Assembly: GCA_003165855.1 (NCBI GenBank)
Contig: PMXH01000494.1
Coordinates: forward strand, 1-10,730
DNA from: Acidobacteriaceae bacterium
Lineage (GTDB): Bacteria > Acidobacteriota > Terriglobia > Terriglobales > Acidobacteriaceae
Length of the DNA stretch: 10,730 nucleotides
Direction of reading: 5' to 3'
Made by a program: the position numbers and the translations under genes. The notes below the pieces were generated by a model. The model did no database searches and was not told the origin of the DNA. It saw only the letters and a program-made list of their open reading frames with translations. Shown piece after piece: positions 7,044 to 10,730 of the stretch. The number at the start of each line of letters is the position of its first letter. The stretch's first letter is position 1.

Positions 7044-7874
7044 CTACGGCCCGACCACCACCTGCAGCGCCACCGGCGTCTGCATTCTCTGCCGGTAGAT
7101 CGCCTTCCGCTTGGCCACCTCGCCCGCCACGTTCACGTACACCACGTAGGCTCCATGCGGCAAAGTCTCGCCAAACGGCAACGCCATTCCAATCGTGCCT
7201 TTTTTCAACGGAAAGTGCTGATACCCAATCTCCGTGGCCCGACCATTCTCCGCCACTGCCTTCACATCAAACGTCAAATCCACGTCGTCCGCCGTCGAGT
7301 TCGACACTTCCACGCTGCCGTCGATCCGGTTCGCCGTCACGTGCGCCGGAACCTTCCACGCCACCGTGATCGCCTCCACCACTTTGATCGTGAATCCCTT
7401 CTGCACCGCCTGCTGCGGTTTCCCGCCGTCCCTCGCCGACACCACAAACTGAAACTCCCCCGCCCGCTCCGCCGCTCCATGCAGCACTCCGTTATCTTCC
7501 AGCGTGATCCCCGGCGGCAGCGCTCCACTTTCCACCCGCCAGTGCAGCACCGGCACGTAGTTTCCCCGCCCCTCAAAATTCACCTGATACACTCCTTGCG
7601 GATACGTCCCCGGCACCTCGGTCGGCTCAATCACCAACCCTCCGTCCTTGTCTTTGTCGTCTTTGTCCTTATTGTCCTTATCCGGCGTCGCCTTGTCCGA
7701 AGCCGTCTTGTCCGAAGCAGTCGGGTCCGCCGCCGTCCCGTCTTTCGCGGTCGTTGGCGGAGTGTTCTCCTCCGCGCCCGCCTGCCCCATCGCCGCCGCA
7801 GTCATCCCCATCGCCAGCGCGCACACCAGTACACCCAAATACCCCGCCGACCCGAATCTCAATCCCCGCCTCAT
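7044..7874 (-). CDS. Secreted putative-Ig (He_PIG-like) domain protein with Lys/Asp-rich linker
   Basis: Probable exported or envelope-attached protein of 276 residues; its role is unknown. The start at 7874 is chosen because GGAAGG lies five bases upstream (7880-7885) and a signal peptide follows at once (MRRGLRFGSAGYLGVLVCAL, to about residue 30). An open frame upstream to 8060 is not needed. Residues 35-78 form a low-complexity linker with TASDK repeats running into a KDNKDKDDKDKD tract. Residues about 85-167 match the He_PIG pattern (LHWRVESGALPPGITLEDNG, then GVLHGAAERAGEFQFVVSARD). Residues about 169-270 look like a second beta-sandwich (VAWKVPAHV, EVSNSTADDVDLTFDV, LPHGAYVVYVNV). Such domains usually serve adhesion or protein-protein contacts. 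The linker DNA is a degenerate hexamer repeat likely to vary in length. Confidence 0.85.
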   Translation of the reverse strand: MRRGLRFGSAGYLGVLVCALAMGMTAAAMGQAGAEENTPPTTAKDGTAADPTASDKTASDKATPDKDNKDKDDKDKDGGLVIEPTEVPGTYPQGVYQVNFEGRGNYVPVLHWRVESGALPPGITLEDNGVLHGAAERAGEFQFVVSARDGGKPQQAVQKGFTIKVVEAITVAWKVPAHVTANRIDGSVEVSNSTADDVDLTFDVKAVAENGRATEIGYQHFPLKKGTIGMALPFGETLPHGAYVVYVNVAGEVAKRKAIYRQRMQTPVALQVVVGP

Positions 7875-7945
7875 GATTACCTTCCGCGATCGCCTGACTG
7901 CGGCATCCATCGCCGAACCGCGCCATCCCTGAGCCCAGCGAGCCT

Positions 7946-7975
7946 GTCCCGAGCTTGTCGAAAAGGATGAGGGAC
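7946..7975. repeat. Dispersed repeat, GTCCCGAGC...GAGGGAC type
   Basis: A 30-bp segment with perfect 5-bp inverted ends (GTCCC at 7946-7950, GGGAC at 7971-7975) and the interior GAGCTTGTCGAAAAGGATGA. It shares TCCCGAGC and GAGGGA ends with the segment at 4652-4674, with a longer middle. It lies just upstream of the Ig-like gene. Confidence 0.55.
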
Positions 7976-8111
7976 CTCTGCAACCCACCGTACCAGCCCT
8001 ACCCGCAACACCCTCAGCTTCCTTCCACCATGCTACCGGATTTCTCCACCCCCTCCGCACAATTTCATTCCCCCGAAAGGTCGCCCCGCAAGCAGATGTG
8101 CGAAGTAAGAT

Positions 8112-8170
8112 GCCGAAAGCCGAAAGCCGGAAGCCCGAAGCCGGAAGCCCGAAGCCCGAAGCCCGAAGCC
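8112..8170. repeat. Heptamer tandem array, eight units
   Basis: There are eight consecutive 7-nt units with no insertion or deletion: GCCGAAA twice, GCCGGAA, GCCCGAA, GCCGGAA, then GCCCGAA three times, plus a partial GCC. The strict period with point variation suggests expansion by slippage. It lies between the two divergent genes. Related GCCCGAAG text recurs just after the Ig-like gene at about 7027-7041. Confidence 0.9.
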
Positions 8171-8356
8171 CTCTCTCCTACCCGAGAATGTAAAGATATG
8201 TACAACTTGCGCGTCCCTATCAAATTTCTCTCAACCCCCGCGCTACTTATTTTCATGGTTCGGGTTCGATACAACGGAATTAGTCTGTGCTAACCTCGAA
8301 ACTAAGCAACTCAATGATGGCCAGCTCCACGATCCAGTCGCTCCCCGGAGGAAGTT

Positions 8357-9931
8357 ATGTCAGTACGCAACGGAATCGCCCTGCTCCTCGCCCTTTCCAC
8401 TCTCTCGCTTCTAGTCGGCTGCGGTAGCGGCTCTCCCACCGCCGTCGCGCCTCCCACCGGTGGCTTCAGCACCACCAACCTGAGTGGGACATACGTTTTC
8501 TCCGTCTCGGGAGTTGACTCCGCAGGAAACTTCTTCACAGCGGCCGGCAGTCTCACGGCCAATGGCAGCTCCAGCAGCCCACAAATCACGGCTGGCACCC
8601 TTGATCTCAACGATCCCGAAAACGGTGGCGATTTTCCAGGCCTCACTGTTGGCTCAGGTCCTTACAGCGTCACTCCTGACGGGCGCGGCACCGCCTCTCT
8701 CTCCACCTCACAAGGAACCATCAAACTTGACTTTGTTCTGACCTCCAGTTCTCACGGCTTGGTCACGCGTTTCGACAACGGCGGCACCGGCAGCGGTACC
8801 CTCGACCTGCAAACCACGATTACTCAAAGTCAGCTGGCAGGTTCTTATGCTTTTACTCTTGCTGGCGTTGACACCACTGACACAACTGCATACGCCACAG
8901 CAGGCGCATTCACCCTCGATCAGAACGGCAACGTCATCACAGGCGTACAAGATTTCAACGACGGCGGTTTCACGTACACCGCTCTACCCGTCTCAGGCTC
9001 CGTAGTCTTGGGAACGGGGAGCGCTCCGGGGACAGCCACGCTTACCACCGAGACCTTCGGCACCCTCACCTTTGACGTCTACGCGATCGACAATACGCAC
9101 CTGAAATTTGTCGAAACAGATATCGCTCCAGCCCTATCCGGCGATGTCTTCACCCAGACCGGAGCCTCTATCCCCACCGGCCCCATGGTCTTCACAGTCG
9201 CCGGCCTGGATTCTAGCGGTACCGTCGCCGCTGGCGGCCTGATGACCTCTGACGGAACCGGTAACTTTACTGGCGGCCTAGAAGACGTTAACGACGATGG
9301 CAACCTCTCTCCGGCGCAGTTGCTCTTCACCGGCACCGCTGCCGCGGGTGGCTCGATCGGCGGGCGGGTTATCGTCAATCTCAGCGGTTTCGACCCCGCC
9401 ATTCAGTATGTCATCTATCCTTCGAGCGGCGGAGTTCTGATGCTGGAAACGGATGGTTTAGCCATCACGACCGGGGCCGCATTTGCTCAGACAAGCACGA
9501 GCATCAGCGCCTCGCAAGGCTATGGCCTGAACCTGACGGGCACCAACATTGCCGACGGGGTTGAGGTGGACGACATCGCCGAGTTCAGCACCACCTCCAG
9601 CGGCATCAGCGGCATTATCGATGAAAACTATGAACCTTCTGGTGCCACGAACTCCGACCGGACACTGACCGGAACCTACACGCCGGATTCGCCGGCGACC
9701 GGCCGCGGTTCCATCGTTGTCCCAAGCGTCAATACCCTCAACGGCGTACTCGACCTGGAGTATTACGTCGTGTCCAGCTCGACCATTCTCGTCGTTGAAG
9801 GCGATAACACCCAGGTCGCGACAGGAAGCTTCGGGCTTCAAAACGCTCCTTCAGGCGGAGCAGCCCTGCTGCACGTCGCCGCATCCCGGCCGGGAGCGCG
9901 GCTACACGGAGCTCTGCGAAAGCAGAAATAG
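8357..9931 (+). CDS. Surface lipoprotein of four ~110-residue repeats, function unknown
   Basis: A 524-residue exported lipoprotein. The start is set by GGAGGA four bases upstream. The signal peptide ends in a classic lipobox, LLVGC, with C22 followed by GSGS. A short linker is followed by four repeats at about 42-152, 160-267, 273-378 and 385-495. Each opens with a form of LSGTYVFSVSGVD, has a middle turn such as GVQDFNDGG or GLEDVNDDG, a beta-rich second half with a G-x-G-T/R turn, and closes like VFTQTG or SFGLQ. Repeat 4 is the most diverged. The composition (Ser, Thr, Gly, Asp, Asn) fits a beta-structured extracellular protein; the D/N turns could bind calcium, which is inference. Residues 496-524 are alanine- and arginine-rich, unlike the rest, and are encoded by a hairpin repeat, so the ancestral stop probably lay near codon 496. 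I know no function for this type. Confidence 0.9.
   Translation: MSVRNGIALLLALSTLSLLVGCGSGSPTAVAPPTGGFSTTNLSGTYVFSVSGVDSAGNFFTAAGSLTANGSSSSPQITAGTLDLNDPENGGDFPGLTVGSGPYSVTPDGRGTASLSTSQGTIKLDFVLTSSSHGLVTRFDNGGTGSGTLDLQTTITQSQLAGSYAFTLAGVDTTDTTAYATAGAFTLDQNGNVITGVQDFNDGGFTYTALPVSGSVVLGTGSAPGTATLTTETFGTLTFDVYAIDNTHLKFVETDIAPALSGDVFTQTGASIPTGPMVFTVAGLDSSGTVAAGGLMTSDGTGNFTGGLEDVNDDGNLSPAQLLFTGTAAAGGSIGGRVIVNLSGFDPAIQYVIYPSSGGVLMLETDGLAITTGAAFAQTSTSISASQGYGLNLTGTNIADGVEVDDIAEFSTTSSGISGIIDENYEPSGATNSDRTLTGTYTPDSPATGRGSIVVPSVNTLNGVLDLEYYVVSSSTILVVEGDNTQVATGSFGLQNAPSGGAALLHVAASRPGARLHGALRKQK
9845..9895. repeat. Probable bipartite hairpin element, copy 3
   Basis: GCTCC-TTCAGGC-GGAGC (9845-9861) and the palindrome TCCCGGCCGGGA (9884-9895) lie 22 nt apart with centres 36.5 nt apart, the same geometry as the copies at 4738-4790 and 6266-6317. 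The first hairpin keeps TTCAG at the apex; the second does not. The element begins exactly where the fourth protein repeat of the lipoprotein ends, and it encodes the odd tail. It is less certain than the other two copies. Confidence 0.5.
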
Positions 9932-9956
9932 CTCATCGACCATCGCTCAACCACCC

Positions 9957-9989
9957 GGGCGCGGCTTTCCCAAGCCGCGCCCCTTTTTT
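9957..9989 (+). terminator. Intrinsic terminator after the repeat lipoprotein
   Basis: A perfect 11-bp stem, GGGCGCGGCTT (9957-9967) and AAGCCGCGCCC (9972-9982), closes a four-base loop TCCC. After one C it is followed by TTTTTT (9984-9989). It begins 26 nt after the lipoprotein stop codon and is a strong rho-independent terminator on the plus strand. It separates this gene from the PstS-like gene. Confidence 0.93.
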
Positions 9990-10010
9990 CCCTTGCCCCT
10001 TGCCCCTTGC
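9990..10010. repeat. Perfect heptamer tandem repeat, three units
   Basis: CCCTTGC occurs three times in a row directly after the terminator T-tract. It opens a pyrimidine-rich stretch (to about 10070) in which no gene is seen. The unit length equals that of the array at 8112-8170, but the sequence differs. Confidence 0.85.
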
Positions 10011-10151
10011 TCCTCGTCCCCCCCCTCCTCGCCGACCCCATCCCTGATGTCCCACTTCCCCCACTCCTTCGTGACCTTAGTTACCTTTAATGAATGCCCC
10101 CTCTTCAAGCACAATCATTCTCAGCTTCGTGTCACTTGCGGGAGATAAAGA

Positions 10152-10622
10152 GTGTTTCGCCAACGCTTTCTGTCTGTTTCCATATTCGTACTCATCAGCG
10201 CCTCGCTGGCCGCCGCGCGAGACATCGCCCTGGTGTCCAACAAATCCAATGCAATAGGCGCTCTTACCGTCCCCGAACTGGTCAAGGTCTGCAAAGCCCA
10301 GACCGATCGTTGGCCGGACGGCAAGCCCATCACTTTCGTGATGCGTGCTCCCTCGGTCCCAGAAATGAAGATGGTTCTCGAAAAGGTCTATGGCATGTCC
10401 CAGAGTGAGGTCAGCAGTCTCATCGTCACCTCCAATCACGGACGCCCCACCCATCCCGCCATCCTCATCGCTACTTCCGACGAAGAACTCGTAAATCGGG
10501 TGGCCTCCACTCCCGGCGCCGTCGGCGTCGTCGACGTGTATTCCATCAACAGCAGTGTCGCCGTCGTCAAGATCGCAGGCAAACTCCCTCTCGAACCCGG
10601 CTACCTGTTGCACGGAAACTAA
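10152..10622 (+). CDS. Short periplasmic PstS-like (PBP-like) substrate-binding protein
   Basis: A 156-residue protein with a signal peptide (MFRQRFLSVSIFVLISASLAA, cleavage near residue 22) and one compact domain. The start is the GTG at 10152, supported by GGAG seven bases upstream (10141-10144). The mature part opens with DIALVSNKSN, continues with LTVPELVKVC and WPDGKPITFVMR, and ends with GAVGVVDVYS and LPLEPGYLLHGN. This resembles the small PstS-like family that keeps about one lobe-length of the periplasmic binding fold (PBP-like, PF12849 type); full PstS proteins are about twice as long. No ABC permease, ATPase or PhoU gene adjoins it, so phosphate uptake is not supported. The C-terminal residues are intact. 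The ligand is unknown; family placement is from memory of sequence features. Confidence 0.88.
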   Translation: MFRQRFLSVSIFVLISASLAAARDIALVSNKSNAIGALTVPELVKVCKAQTDRWPDGKPITFVMRAPSVPEMKMVLEKVYGMSQSEVSSLIVTSNHGRPTHPAILIATSDEELVNRVASTPGAVGVVDVYSINSSVAVVKIAGKLPLEPGYLLHGN

Positions 10623-10630
10623 GAAGAAGC

Positions 10631-10730
10631 AATTTTGTAATTTGGTAATTGAGAAATTTGGTAATCTAAAAATCCCCGAGGCGCGCAAGATTTTCAATTA
10701 CTAAATTACAAAATTACCCAATTACCAAAT
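10631..10730. repeat. AT-rich inverted cassette of octamer repeats
   Basis: Left arm: four exact 8-nt units at 10637-10668 (GTAATTTG, GTAATTGA, GAAATTTG, GTAATCTA). Right arm: four 8-nt units at 10696-10727 (AATTACTA, AATTACAA, AATTACCC, AATTACCA), the reverse-complement theme. The arms are joined by TAAAAATC/GATTTTCA flanks and the GC-rich core CCCGAGGCGCGCAA (10675-10688). The whole can fold into a long imperfect hairpin. It starts 9 nt after the PstS-like stop codon and may end its transcript. The cassette may continue past the window edge. Confidence 0.85.

Larger units (their letters stand above)
7875..8356. other. Divergent intergenic region, repeat-rich, no gene seen
   Basis: This 482-bp region separates the divergently transcribed Ig-like gene (minus) and repeat-lipoprotein gene (plus), so promoters for both should lie here. 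It holds a dispersed repeat at 7946-7975 and an eight-unit heptamer array at 8112-8170. The part from 8190 to 8300 is AT-richer and is the likeliest promoter zone for the lipoprotein gene, but no pair of boxes is good enough to call. The lipoprotein gene has a strong GGAGGA at 8347-8352, four bases before its ATG. Open frames here come from repeat sequence. Confidence 0.6.

Noticed and set aside
7875..8060. Upstream extension of the Ig-like protein (62 extra residues)
   Set aside because: It would bury the signal peptide and run through a dispersed repeat. The ATG at 7874 has a strong GGAAGG and an immediate signal peptide.
8112..8170. CRISPR-like regular repetition
   Set aside because: The units are 7 nt and contiguous with no spacers, so this is a simple tandem array. 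No cas gene is present.
8065..8274. 69-codon minus-strand frame with repeated ASGFGLR
   Set aside because: It is a translation of the heptamer array rather than a gene.
8230..8300. Promoter for the repeat lipoprotein
   Set aside because: The region is AT-richer and contains TTCGAT with a loose TGCTAA 17 nt on, but the match to a -10 box is poor. I do not call a site.
10077..10697. 206-codon minus-strand frame at the right edge
   Set aside because: It is antisense to the PstS-like gene, which has a signal peptide, a ribosome site and family motifs. Its start lies inside the octamer cassette.

Overview
The window looks like chromosome from a moderately high-GC soil or freshwater bacterium, most likely Acidobacteriota (Terriglobia type). 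That is inferred from three things: the style of the proteins (a serine/glycine/threonine-rich repeat lipoprotein, a short stand-alone PstS-like protein, a small membrane protein with an ISASDDLHAM segment), the dense scatter of short palindromic and heptamer/octamer repeats between genes, and codon use. No RNA gene, phage, transposase or CRISPR array is visible.

Layout. Positions 1-343 hold no confident gene. They contain what looks like the 3' end of a coding sequence and a decayed second copy exactly 165 nt (55 codons) further on. Positions 344-6123 (minus strand) are a tightly packed three-gene efflux operon, transcribed as outer-membrane TolC-family channel, then HlyD/CusB-type adaptor, then CzcA/CusA-type RND pump. 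The first pair overlaps by ATGA and the second pair abuts as TAG-ATG. Together they would form a trans-envelope exporter, probably for divalent heavy-metal ions: the pump has the DFG..VDG..VEN form of the fourth membrane segment, and no methionine is seen at the periplasmic-cleft segment where CusA has one. Positions 6124-6501 are a repeat-rich leader region. Positions 6502-6930 (minus) encode a small two-helix membrane protein. Positions 7044-7874 (minus) encode a secreted putative-Ig (He_PIG) protein with a lysine/aspartate linker. Positions 7875-8356 are intergenic and repeat-rich. Positions 8357-9931 (plus) encode a lipoprotein of four ~110-residue repeats, followed by a strong intrinsic terminator. 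Positions 10152-10622 (plus) encode a short periplasmic PstS-like binding protein. The window ends in an AT-rich inverted octamer-repeat cassette.

The most interesting structure is not a gene. A bipartite hairpin element (two small stem-loops whose centres lie 36-37 nt apart) occurs three times. Two copies are read through by genes: one, together with a second repeat type, lies in frame between the coupled start codon and the signal peptide of the adaptor, and one supplies an unrelated-looking 29-residue tail to the repeat lipoprotein. No complete new defence or metabolic system is visible; apart from these repeat intrusions the window is an ordinary efflux operon plus lineage-type hypothetical proteins.
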